Shown one piece after another: positions 16,756 to 24,857 of a DNA stretch of 60,969 nucleotides (within the stretch, counting starts at the first letter, position 1; every line of letters starts with the position of its first letter). A program made the translations under genes and the position numbers. The stretch spans positions 1 to 60,969 of the forward strand of contig NZ_VENP01000015.1 in NCBI RefSeq assembly GCF_006351005.1, written 5' to 3'. The DNA is from Miniimonas arenae. Lineage in GTDB: Bacteria > Actinomycetota > Actinomycetes > Actinomycetales > Beutenbergiaceae. The notes beneath the pieces were generated by a model. That model was not told the DNA's origin. It was given only the letters and a program-made list of their open reading frames with translations, and made no database searches.

Positions 16756-17535
16756 TCAGTCCGTGGGCGCCGTGCGCCGCTCCCGACGGCGGAACTGGGC
16801 CGGCGTCTCGCCCGCGAGCCGGGCGAACTGCCGGGAGAACGCGGCCTGGTCGTAGAACCCGGTCGCGTGGGCGATGTCGGCGATCGGCGTCGCGGTCGTC
16901 GCGAGCAGTCGCGCCGCGGCGTCGATGCGCGTGCGCAGCACGAGCTGCGTGGTGCTGAGCCCGGTGACGCGGCGCAGCCGCCGGGACAGCGCCGTCGTGC
17001 TCGTGCCTGCGATCGCGGCGAGGTCGGCGGCCGAGGGCGGGTCCGCGACGTGCGCCGCGATGTGGTCGATCACGCGCGCGACGGCGGGGAACGTCGCCGC
17101 GTCGCGCTGCTCGCCGAGGTCCTGCGAGACGGAGACGACGCCGACGACCCGGCCCTCGCCGTCGCGCACCGGCAGCTTGGTGGTGAGGTGCCACGTGGCC
17201 GCGGCGGCCTCGCCCGGCCCGAGCGCTCGGATCAGCTCGAGCTCGTGGCGCAGCTCGGTGCCTGCGAGCACGCGCGCGTCCTGCTCGGCGTAGCGCTCCG
17301 CGAGGTCGGGCACGAAGAGGTCCTCGGCGCGCCGACCCAGGACGTCGCGGCGCGACGTGCGACCGGCCCGGCGCACGAACGTGGGGTTGACCGTGACGTA
17401 GCGGCCCTGCGCGTCCTTGACGCAGAACATGGTGGTGCGCAGCTCGTCGAGCAGCGTGAGGAGGACGGGTGCGAGGTGGGCCGGGTCGAGGCGCACCTCG
17501 AGGCACTGCGCGTCGGGATGCTCGGGCGTGGCCAC
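16756..17535 (-). CDS. AraC-family regulator with N-terminal PAS domain
   Basis: This protein of about 259 residues has a PAS_4-type sensor domain at about residues 20-135 (FCVKDAQGRYVTVNPTFVRR, GVVSVSQDLGE) and a C-terminal AraC double helix-turn-helix (AIAGTSTTALSRRLRRVTGL ... DIAHATGFYDQAAFSRQF). The gene is divergent from putA with 135 bp between starts, so it probably controls proline catabolism. The GTG at 17535 is inferred; it begins just before the PAS domain. The ligand is not evident. Confidence 0.88.
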   Translation of the reverse strand: MATPEHPDAQCLEVRLDPAHLAPVLLTLLDELRTTMFCVKDAQGRYVTVNPTFVRRAGRTSRRDVLGRRAEDLFVPDLAERYAEQDARVLAGTELRHELELIRALGPGEAAAATWHLTTKLPVRDGEGRVVGVVSVSQDLGEQRDAATFPAVARVIDHIAAHVADPPSAADLAAIAGTSTTALSRRLRRVTGLSTTQLVLRTRIDAAARLLATTATPIADIAHATGFYDQAAFSRQFARLAGETPAQFRRRERRTAPTD

Positions 17536-17670
17536 CTGGCCATCGTCGCGCACGGCGCGGGCGCCGGCCGCACGGACGCCGCGCGATGGCGCCGTCGTGT
17601 CGCGAACGGACGCGACCGGAGGCGCTGGGTGACAAGACGCGCGCCGCGACCCGCGCGCACACTGCTCGGT

Positions 17671-20600
17671 ATGACGGCCACACCCAGCCTGCTCGCCCCG
17701 GACTCCCTCGTGACCTCCGCCCTGGCGCTCGCCGAGGAGTGGCAGCGCGCCTCCGGCGACGGCGCCTCGCGGGCCGAGCAGGCGGCGTCGGACCGCCTCG
17801 GCCAGCTCGTGGCGAACCGCGCCGGGCTCGACCTCGCCGTCGCCTTCGTGGACGAGGTCGCGCGGCCCGAGGACACGACGGTCGCCGCGCGGGCCCTGGC
17901 CGACCTCGACGCCGCGGCAGCGTCGGCGTTCCTCACGCCGGTGGACCGGGCGATGTTCGCCGTCGGGCAGCGCGTCGCGCCTCTCGCCCCCTCGCTCGTG
18001 GTGCCGCTCGCGCGGGCGCGGCTGCGCCAGCTGGTGGGCCACCTCGTCGTCGACGCCGACCGCGGCCTCGCCGGGCACATGGCGCGGGCACGCGCCGCGG
18101 GCTACCGGCTCAACGTCAACCTCCTCGGCGAGGCCGTGCTCGGCGAGGCCGAGGCCGCCTCGCGGGTGGAGCGCACGATCGCGCTCGTGCGGCGGCCGGA
18201 CGTCGACTACGTCTCGATCAAGGTGTCCTCGCTCGTCTCGCAGATCTCGACGTGGGACACCCCCGGCACCGTGGCGCGCGTGCTCGAGCGGCTGCGCCCG
18301 CTGTACCGCGCCGCGCTGGAGACCGGCTCCTTCGTCAACCTCGACATGGAGGAGTACCGCGACCTCGACCTCACCCTCGAGGTGTTCGAGGCGATCCTGG
18401 CCGAGCCGGCGTTCGAGCGGCTCGAGGCCGGCATCGTGCTCCAGGCCTACCTGCCGGACGCCCCCGCGGCGTTCGAGCGGCTCGTCGCCCTCGCGACCCG
18501 GCGGGTCGCCGCGGGCGGCACGCGGATCAAGGTGCGCCTGGTCAAGGGCGCGAACCTCGCGATGGAGCGCGTGGAGTCGCAGCTGCACGGCTGGCCTCAG
18601 GCCCCGCACACGTCCAAGGCGGAGACCGACGCGACCTACGTGCGGATCCTGGACCGCGCGCTCACCCCGGAGGTCGCGGGCGTGCTGCGGCTCGGCGTCG
18701 CAGGCCACAACCTCTACCACCTGGCGCTCGCGCACCTGCTCGCCACCGAGCGCGGCGTCGCCGCGGCGATGGACGTCGAGATGCTGCAGGGCATGGCGCC
18801 GGCGCAGGCCCGCGCGGTGCGCGACACCGTCGGCTCGGTGCTCCTGTACACCCCGGTCATCGCGCGCGCCGACTTCGACGTCGCCGTCTCCTACCTCGTG
18901 CGGCGCCTCGAGGAGAACGCCGCGCCGGAGAACTACCTGCACCAGAGCGTCGCCGACGGCGGCCAGGCCGAGGCCCGGACGCGTTTCCTCGCCTCGGTGC
19001 GTGACGCCGCCACGGTGACCACGCAGCCACGCCGCACCTCAGCGCCGATCGAGGTCGCGGGCGTCCCGACGCACGCGACGTTCGAGAACGCCGCGGACGC
19101 CGACCCGGCTGTCGCCTGGGTGCGCGAGCGCACGACGGCGGCGCTCGCCGTCGCGCCCGACCTCACCCCGCGCGCGCCGCACCTGGGCAGCACGGGCGAG
19201 GTCGACGACGTCGTGGCCCGGGCGCGCGCGCTCGCACCGGCGTGGGGGGCGACCGACGTCGCGCGCCGGGCCGCGGTGCTCGCGGACGTCGCCGAGCGCA
19301 TCGAGGCGGCCCGGTTCGAGCTGATCGCGGTGATGGCGCACGAGGCGGGCAAGACCGCCGGCGAGGCCGACCCGGAGGTGAGCGAGGCGGTCGACTTCGC
19401 GCGCTGGTACGCGGGGTCGGCGCTCGCGCTGGCCGCGGATCCCGAAGACACGGCGGCGACGGAGCACGACGGGGCGGGCGCCCGGTTCGTCCCCGTCCCC
19501 GTCACGCTCGTCACCCCGCCGTGGAACTTCCCGGTGGCCATCGCCGTCGGTGGCGTGCTCGCGGCGCTCGCCGCGGGATCCGCCGTCGTGATGAAGCCCT
19601 CGCCGAGCGCCACGCGGTGCGGCGAGGTCGTCGCGGGCCTGGTCCGCGAGGCGCTCACCGCGGCCGGGTTCGACGCCGACCTCGTGCAGGTCGTCGCGGT
19701 CGACGAGGACGAGGTCGGGGCACACCTCGTGGCGCACGACGGCGTGGACCAGGTCGTGCTCACCGGCTCGCTCGAGACCGCGCGCCTGTTCGCGTCCTGG
19801 CGCGCCGGGCACCCCGGCGGACCGCGGGTCTTCGCCGAGACGTCCGGAAAGAACGCGATCGTCGTGACGCCGAGCGCCGACCTCGACCTCGCCGTCGCCG
19901 ACGTGGTGCGCTCGGCCTTCGGGCACGCCGGCCAGAAGTGCTCGGCCGCCTCGCTCGTCATCCTCGTGGGGTCGATCGGGCGCTCGCGGCGGTTCCACGA
20001 CCAGCTCGTCGACGCCGTGCGCTCGCTGCGCGTCGGCGTGCCCGACGACCTCGGCACCGGCATGGGTCCGGTCGTGGAGGTGCCGAGCGGCAAGCTGCTG
20101 CGCGGGCTCACCACCCTGGAACCCGGCGAGCGCTGGGTCCTCGCGCCGCGCGAGCTCACCCCGCCGCCGGGCGGGGAGCGCTGGGCCGGGCGGCTGTGGA
20201 GCCCGGGCGTCCGCGCGGGGGTCGTGCCGGGCTCGTGGTTCCACCGCACCGAGTGCTTCGGACCCGTGCTCGGGATCATGCGGGCCGACACGCTCGAGGA
20301 GGCGATCGACTGGCAGAACGCCACGGCGTACGGGCTCACCGGCGGCCTGCACTCGCTCGACCCCGACGAGATCGCGCTCTGGCGCGAGCGGGTCGAGGTC
20401 GGCAACGCGTACGTCAACCGGCACATCACCGGTGCGGTCGTGCAGCGGCAGCCGTTCGGCGGCTGGAAGGGCTCCGTCATGGGGCCCGGCGCCAAGGCCG
20501 GCGGTCCGCACTACGTGGCGCAGCTGGGGCGGTGGGTCGAGGAGGGGCCCGTCGAGCCGGAGGCCGCACGGGCCGCACGCCAGGAGGCGGACCGCGCGCT

Positions 20601-21012
20601 CGCCGCGCAGTGGCGCACGGGCGCGGATCCCTCGGCGCTGGCGTGCGAGGAGAACACGCTGCGCCTCGTCCCGGTCCCGGCCGTCACGGTGCACGTGGCG
20701 CCCGACGCACCCGCCGGCTCGGCCGACCGCGCTCGCGACGCGGCGGACGCCGCGGGCGTGCCGACGGTCGTCGTCACGCACGGCGACGGCGCCGCGCTCG
20801 CCGCCGACATCGCCGCCGGGCGCACGGCCGACCGCGTGCGCTGGGTCGGTCCCGCCGGGGCGCCCGAGGAGGTGTGGCGGGCCGCGATCGAGGCCGGCGT
20901 CACGGTGCTCGACGACCCCGTGCTCGCCGACGGCCGCCGCGAGCTGCTCACGATGCTGCGCGAGCAGGCGATCTCGCGGACCAGGCACCGGTTCGGCCAC
21001 GTGCACGCCTGA
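17671..21012 (+). CDS. putA: Bifunctional proline dehydrogenase / L-glutamate-gamma-semialdehyde dehydrogenase
   Basis: This 1113-residue enzyme oxidises proline to glutamate in two steps. The N-terminal PRODH barrel shows NVNLLGEAVLGEAEA, YVSIKVSSL, FVNLDMEEYRDL, IKVRLVKGANLA and a C-terminal RRLEENAAPEN motif. The following aldehyde dehydrogenase domain has PPWNFPVAIAVGG, the NAD-binding VVMKPSP, the general base FAETSGKN and nucleophile GQKCSAA (Cys near residue 757). No DNA-binding ribbon-helix-helix precedes PRODH, unlike enterobacterial PutA. The ATG at 17671 has no SD; CACACT lies 7 nt upstream. The divergent AraC gene is a likely regulator. Confidence 0.96.
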   Translation: MTATPSLLAPDSLVTSALALAEEWQRASGDGASRAEQAASDRLGQLVANRAGLDLAVAFVDEVARPEDTTVAARALADLDAAAASAFLTPVDRAMFAVGQRVAPLAPSLVVPLARARLRQLVGHLVVDADRGLAGHMARARAAGYRLNVNLLGEAVLGEAEAASRVERTIALVRRPDVDYVSIKVSSLVSQISTWDTPGTVARVLERLRPLYRAALETGSFVNLDMEEYRDLDLTLEVFEAILAEPAFERLEAGIVLQAYLPDAPAAFERLVALATRRVAAGGTRIKVRLVKGANLAMERVESQLHGWPQAPHTSKAETDATYVRILDRALTPEVAGVLRLGVAGHNLYHLALAHLLATERGVAAAMDVEMLQGMAPAQARAVRDTVGSVLLYTPVIARADFDVAVSYLVRRLEENAAPENYLHQSVADGGQAEARTRFLASVRDAATVTTQPRRTSAPIEVAGVPTHATFENAADADPAVAWVRERTTAALAVAPDLTPRAPHLGSTGEVDDVVARARALAPAWGATDVARRAAVLADVAERIEAARFELIAVMAHEAGKTAGEADPEVSEAVDFARWYAGSALALAADPEDTAATEHDGAGARFVPVPVTLVTPPWNFPVAIAVGGVLAALAAGSAVVMKPSPSATRCGEVVAGLVREALTAAGFDADLVQVVAVDEDEVGAHLVAHDGVDQVVLTGSLETARLFASWRAGHPGGPRVFAETSGKNAIVVTPSADLDLAVADVVRSAFGHAGQKCSAASLVILVGSIGRSRRFHDQLVDAVRSLRVGVPDDLGTGMGPVVEVPSGKLLRGLTTLEPGERWVLAPRELTPPPGGERWAGRLWSPGVRAGVVPGSWFHRTECFGPVLGIMRADTLEEAIDWQNATAYGLTGGLHSLDPDEIALWRERVEVGNAYVNRHITGAVVQRQPFGGWKGSVMGPGAKAGGPHYVAQLGRWVEEGPVEPEAARAARQEADRALAAQWRTGADPSALACEENTLRLVPVPAVTVHVAPDAPAGSADRARDAADAAGVPTVVVTHGDGAALAADIAAGRTADRVRWVGPAGAPEEVWRAAIEAGVTVLDDPVLADGRRELLTMLREQAISRTRHRFGHVHA

Positions 21013-21037
21013 CGACCGCCCGTCCGCTGCCCGTCGC

Positions 21038-21061
21038 GCGCCGCCGAGGTGTCCGCGGCGC
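21038..21061. terminator. GC hairpin between convergent putA and phosphodiesterase genes
   Basis: GCGCCGC (21038-21044) pairs perfectly with GCGGCGC (21055-21061) across a 10-nt loop in the 81-bp convergent gap. There is no U-tract; terminator function is inference from position. Confidence 0.35.
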
Positions 21062-21093
21062 AGACCTTCGGGCGCTCGTGCTCCGCGTTCGCC

Positions 21094-21867
21094 TCAGGCC
21101 CGCAGGAACGCGAGCATCGCGGCCGGGTCGTCGGTGCACACGGCCTCGACGCCGAGGCGCGTCAGCCGCGCCCAGTCCTCGGGCCGGTTCGCGGTGTACA
21201 CCCACAGACGCAGTCCGGCGCGCCCGACGGCGAGCGCTCCCTCCTCCGTCAGCGTCACGTGGTTCGTGGCGAGCACCGCGACGCCCGACGCCGCGAGCTC
21301 GGCGAGGTCGTCGGCGTCCGGCACGTCCTCGACGAGCAGACCGATCGGCACGCCCATCGGCGCGAGGACCTCGAGCGACTCGGCGACCACGAACGGGTCG
21401 AACGAGGTGACGACGAGACGTCCCTGCGCGACGACGTCGTGCCACACCTGCGACGACAGCGTCTCCCCGAGCGCGGCCACCACCTCGGCAGCCGGCCGGC
21501 TGGGCGCCTTCACCTCGAGGTCGAGGCTGCCCCCGGTCGCCTGGAGCAGGGCGCCGAGCTCGTCCAGGTGCGGCACCCGCTCGCCAGCGAAGGCCGCACC
21601 CCGGCGGGCCCCGGCGTCCACGCGACGGATCTGCGACCAGGGCAGCGACTCGACGTCCGCCTCGGCGTCCACCCCGGCGTCCGCGGCGTCCGTGGTGCGG
21701 GCGAGGGAGTCGTCGTGCAGGAGGAACGGCACGCCGTCGGCGCTGAGGTGGACGTCGGTCTCCACCCAGCGCGCGCCGGCGTCGAATGCGGCGCGGAAGG
21801 AGGCGAGAGTGTTCTCGGGGGCGACGGCGGGTGCGCCCCGGTGACCGACGACGAGGGGGGTGCTCAC
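21094..21867 (-). CDS. Glycerophosphodiester phosphodiesterase
   Basis: This 257-residue enzyme hydrolyses glycerophosphodiesters to glycerol-3-phosphate and an alcohol. It has the GDPD signatures VVGHRGAPAVAPENTLASF (catalytic His-Arg), WVETDVHLSADGVPFLLHDD (metal-binding Glu/Asp and His), and DLEVK later in the barrel, ending with GVEAVCTDDPAAM. No signal peptide is seen, so it is cytoplasmic. The GTG at 21867 is chosen because TAGCGT lies exactly 7 nt upstream, a pattern also seen before feoA and the esterase gene. Confidence 0.94.
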   Translation of the reverse strand: MSTPLVVGHRGAPAVAPENTLASFRAAFDAGARWVETDVHLSADGVPFLLHDDSLARTTDAADAGVDAEADVESLPWSQIRRVDAGARRGAAFAGERVPHLDELGALLQATGGSLDLEVKAPSRPAAEVVAALGETLSSQVWHDVVAQGRLVVTSFDPFVVAESLEVLAPMGVPIGLLVEDVPDADDLAELAASGVAVLATNHVTLTEEGALAVGRAGLRLWVYTANRPEDWARLTRLGVEAVCTDDPAAMLAFLRA

Positions 21868-21874
21868 CCGACCC

Positions 21875-21880
21875 ACGCTA
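21875..21880 (-). promoter_or_regulatory. -10-like TAGCGT of leaderless phosphodiesterase gene
   Basis: TAGCGT on the minus strand followed by 7 nt and GTG. No -35 is obvious. Confidence 0.5.
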
Positions 21881-21973
21881 GAGGGGAGCGTGCGCGGGGT
21901 CGACCGGTTCGCCGTCGGGCGCGGGCGGGTCCGGTCGTGCCGACGCAACCGCCGACGCGACCGGCGGCGCGAC

Positions 21974-21979
21974 TACCCT
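21974..21979 (+). promoter_or_regulatory. -10-like TACCCT of leaderless pdtaS
   Basis: TACCCT ends 6 nt before the GTG at 21986. Confidence 0.5.
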
Positions 21980-21985
21980 GCTGTG

Positions 21986-23476
21986 GTGTCCACGATGAGC
22001 GACCTCGTCGCGTCCCACGGCCGCCTCAGCGCTGCGGAGGTCGACTGGCTGCACCTGCTGGTGGGGGACTGGCAGGTGCTCTCCGACCTCGCGTTCGCCG
22101 ACCTCGTGCTGTGGCTGCCGGACGAGGAGGGGCGCTTCGTCGCCGTCGCGCACTGCCGCCCCTCGACGGGCGGCACCGTCCACTACGACGACATCGTCGG
22201 CAAGCCGGCGCCGGAGGGGCAGGTCCCTGCCCTCGCCGCCGCGCTCGCGCGCAAGGAGATCCGCCGCTCGCGCGTGCCGCGGTGGAACGGGTCGTACGCG
22301 ATCCGCGAGGAGGCCGTTCCCGTGGTTCGCGACGGCAAGGCGCTGGCGGTGCTCGGCCGGGAGACCAACCTCGGCGAGGCGCGCACACCCGGGCGGCTCG
22401 AGATCAACTACATCGAGGCTGCGGACGAGCTCTGCGGCATGATCGCGCGCGGGGAGTACCCGTCGCCGAACGCCGCGACGGGGCGGTTGCGCGGCGCCCC
22501 GCGCGTGGGCGACGGCCTGGTGCGGCTCAACGCGGAGGGCGAGGTCCTGTACTCCAGCCCCAACGCGATGTCCTGCTTCCACCGCCTCGGTGTCCTCGGG
22601 GACATGGTGGGCCGGTCCCTCGCGCAGGTGATCGCCGACCACGTCGAGGACGGCGAGGCCGTCGACGAGGCGCTACCGCTGGTGGCGATGGGGCGCGCGG
22701 CGTGGCGCACCGACGTGGAGAGCCGCGGCGTGTGCGTGTCGTTGCGCGCGATTCCCATGACGAACGAGGGCGAGCGCATCGGGGCGGTGGTGCTCTGCCG
22801 CGACGTGTCGGAGCTGCGCCGGCGCGAGCAGGAGCTCATCACCAAGGACGCCACGATCCGCGAGATCCACCACCGCGTGAAGAACAACCTGCAGACCGTG
22901 GCCGCGCTGCTGCGGCTGCAGGCGCGGCGGACCACCTCGAGCGACGCGCGTTCGGCGCTGGACGAGGCGATGCGGCGGGTGGCGACGATCGCGTCGGTGC
23001 ACGAGGCGCTCTCGCAGACCATCGACGAGATCGTCGACTTCGACGCCGTGTTCGGCCGGACGCTCCGGCTCGCGGTGGACGTCGCGGCCGCCGAGCAGCC
23101 GGTCCGGATGGTCCGCGAGGGCTCGTTCGGCCGCGTCGCCGCCACGGAGGCGACGGCGCTCGCGGTGGTGCTCACCGAGCTGGTCTCCAACGCCGTCGAG
23201 CACGGGCTCGCCAAGATGGGCGGCACGGTGGCGATCCGGTCGGAGCGTCGGGGTCGTGACCTCGTGGTCGTGGTGGAGGACGACGGCGTGGGCATCGACC
23301 CCTCGGCGCCGCCCACCGGGACGGGGCTGGGGATGCAGATCGTCCGCACGCTCGTGGCGGGGGAGCTGCACGGGAGCATGGAGTGGCGCCCGCGCGCCGA
23401 GGGTGGCACCGAGGTGCGGATCCAGGCGCGGCTCGGCTTCGGCCCGCCGTCCGACGGCGAGGTCGACACGTTCTGA
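21986..23476 (+). CDS. pdtaS: PdtaS-type cytosolic sensor histidine kinase
   Basis: This kinase of about 496 residues has an N-terminal GAF-like domain beginning MSTMSDLVASHG, with DWLHLLVGDWQVLSDLAFAD typical of PdtaS; a PAS domain at about 175-275; a HisKA_2 region EIHHRVKNNLQTVAALLRLQ (phosphoacceptor at His295/296); and a HATPase with ELVSNAVEHG and DDGVGIDP. PdtaS signals to PdtaR, an ANTAR RNA-binding response regulator that controls antitermination; no pdtaR is in the window. The GTG at 21986 lacks an SD but follows TACCCT at 6 nt, indicating a leaderless start. Confidence 0.9.
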   Translation: MSTMSDLVASHGRLSAAEVDWLHLLVGDWQVLSDLAFADLVLWLPDEEGRFVAVAHCRPSTGGTVHYDDIVGKPAPEGQVPALAAALARKEIRRSRVPRWNGSYAIREEAVPVVRDGKALAVLGRETNLGEARTPGRLEINYIEAADELCGMIARGEYPSPNAATGRLRGAPRVGDGLVRLNAEGEVLYSSPNAMSCFHRLGVLGDMVGRSLAQVIADHVEDGEAVDEALPLVAMGRAAWRTDVESRGVCVSLRAIPMTNEGERIGAVVLCRDVSELRRREQELITKDATIREIHHRVKNNLQTVAALLRLQARRTTSSDARSALDEAMRRVATIASVHEALSQTIDEIVDFDAVFGRTLRLAVDVAAAEQPVRMVREGSFGRVAATEATALAVVLTELVSNAVEHGLAKMGGTVAIRSERRGRDLVVVVEDDGVGIDPSAPPTGTGLGMQIVRTLVAGELHGSMEWRPRAEGGTEVRIQARLGFGPPSDGEVDTF

Positions 23477-23626
23477 GTCCCGCGCGGGGCGGGGCGTGCG
23501 CCAGGCGTGGGCCGGCCGTGGGCGCGGCGTGCGTGCGTGTGCGGCGTGCGGTGCGACGCGCCGCGGTGCGCGGGCGCGGGTGCGCGAGGGGTCGGTGAGA
23601 GCGCGGCGAGCCGGGCGCGGACGCGA

Positions 23627-23660
23627 GACGGCCGCCGCACCCGAGGGTGCGACGGCCGTC
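23627..23660. terminator. Strong GC hairpin between convergent pdtaS and whiB
   Basis: GACGGCCG and CGCACC (separated by one bulged C) pair with GGTGCG and CGGCCGTC (one bulged A) around a CGAG loop, giving 14 bp of stem. It lies in the 202-bp convergent gap and likely terminates whiB and/or pdtaS, although no U-tract follows on either strand. The rest of the gap shows nothing. Confidence 0.6.
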
Positions 23661-23678
23661 GTCAGCGTGGTGCGGGAC

Positions 23679-23927
23679 TCAGCCGGCCCGGCGAGCGCGG
23701 GCGGTGCGGCGCTTGAGCGCGCGGCGCTCGTCCTCCGACAGGCCGCCCCAGACGCCCGAGTCCTGACCGGTCTCGATGGCCCACTTGAGGCAGGAGCTCA
23801 CGACGTCGCACCGGTTGCACACGGCCTTCGCCTCCTCGATCTGAGCGAGGGCGGGGCCGGTGTTCCCGATCGGGAAGAACAGCTCCGGGTCCTCGGTGAG
23901 GCAGGCAGCATCGTGACGCCAGTCCAT
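23679..23927 (-). CDS. whiB1: WhiB1/WblE-type [4Fe-4S] transcriptional regulator
   Basis: This 82-residue Wbl protein has the four cluster-binding cysteines (C9, C37, C40, C46), the GVWGG turn (58-62) and a basic C-terminal DNA-binding tail (RRALKRRTARARRAG). The sequence MDWRHDAACLTEDPELFFPI is the hallmark of the WhiB1/WblE branch, an essential nitric-oxide-sensitive regulator that contacts the primary sigma factor. AAGGAG lies 8 nt before the ATG. Confidence 0.95.
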   Translation of the reverse strand: MDWRHDAACLTEDPELFFPIGNTGPALAQIEEAKAVCNRCDVVSSCLKWAIETGQDSGVWGGLSEDERRALKRRTARARRAG

Positions 23928-24397
23928 GGTGGCGGCTCCTTGGGCGCAGAGGGTCCCCGTCCGTAGTGGGGGAGGGACCGCATGTCGAACAGTTCCTGTG
24001 GACAACTGTCACACGGGATGCGCGCGCGCACAAGGGTTACGGAGACGTTGCATCCGCTTCGCCGTGAGGTGAACGTCACAGCAGCACACAGGAGCGGTTC
24101 CACGCAAATCCTCGCGTGTCGCCACGCGGGCGGTGACCAGAGGGTGACGGTGCGGCAAACGGGCAGGTCACGCGTGTGAGCGTTCACGGCGTGGGCGCTT
24201 CCGGCTCGGCGCGCGGTCGGCTCGCCGGCTCCCGCGACACGAAGGACCGTCTCGAAACACCGACGGGCACCAAGGGGCACCGAGGGACACCGAGCGGAAC
24301 CGAGGAGCACCAGCGCCGCCGGGAAGCCCGCACCGGTGCGCGTCCGCCCGCTCGGAAGCGCCGCCAGCGGACTGCGTGGCACCTCTACAGTGGCGGG
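23928..24397. other. whiB upstream region with short repeats, no gene
   Basis: This region contains the whiB leader on the minus strand, a palindrome-like GTGAACGTCAC at 24069-24079 that could be an operator, and a purine-rich run at about 24262-24315 with several CACCGAG-like repeats. No convincing coding sequence is seen. GC falls locally around 23980-24100, as expected for a promoter region. Confidence 0.3.
24386..24391 (+). promoter_or_regulatory. -10-like TACAGT of a leaderless gene
   Basis: TACAGT ends 6 nt before the ATG at 24398, which has no Shine-Dalgarno. Confidence 0.45.
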
Positions 24398-24844
24398 ATG
24401 CCTGCTGTCCCCACGCCGGAGGAGCCGGACCCTGGCCGCGTCGGGGGGATCCGGACGAGGACAGCCCGGCCACGCACGTTGGTCCTGGCCGTCGTGCTGC
24501 TCCTGCTCCAGGCGATCGGGTTCGCGGCGCTCGCGGTCGGCGTCCTCGTCACCACCGCCGGTGACGAGCGCGTCGCCAGCCTCCCGGTGCTCGCCTTCGC
24601 GCTGCTCGCCGCGGTCGCGGTCGCGGCGGTGGGCAGGTCCCTGTGGCGCCGGCGCCGATGGGCGCGCGGGGCCGCCGTCGCGTGGTCGCTCCTGCTCGTG
24701 CTCACGGGCCTGTCCCAGCTGAGCGTGAACGCCCCCGTCGCGGTCGGCCTCGCCGTCCTGGGACTCGCGACGGCGGCGGCCGCGGTCGCCCCGGCGACGC
24801 GCCTCGCCCTCGGGTCCGGCGAGGACGACCAGCCCCACGGCTGA
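24398..24844 (+). CDS. Four-helix membrane protein of unknown function
   Basis: This 148-residue protein has a short proline/glutamate-rich cytoplasmic N-terminus and four hydrophobic helices (LVLAVVLLLLQAIGFAALAV, LPVLAFALLAAVAVAAVG, GAAVAWSLLLVLTGLSQL, APVAVGLAVLGLATAAAAV), ending with an acidic tail. It ends 13 bp before the convergent FHA-FtsK gene. The frame is open far upstream, but the -10-like TACAGT and composition favour the ATG at 24398. The family is not recognised. Confidence 0.7.
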   Translation: MPAVPTPEEPDPGRVGGIRTRTARPRTLVLAVVLLLLQAIGFAALAVGVLVTTAGDERVASLPVLAFALLAAVAVAAVGRSLWRRRRWARGAAVAWSLLLVLTGLSQLSVNAPVAVGLAVLGLATAAAAVAPATRLALGSGEDDQPHG

Positions 24845-24857
24845 CCCGACCCTCGCG

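Noticed and set aside
16756-18942. A 728-residue frame covering the AraC regulator and part of putA
   Set aside because: Only the last ~259 residues look like protein; the rest is a minus-strand shadow of putA.
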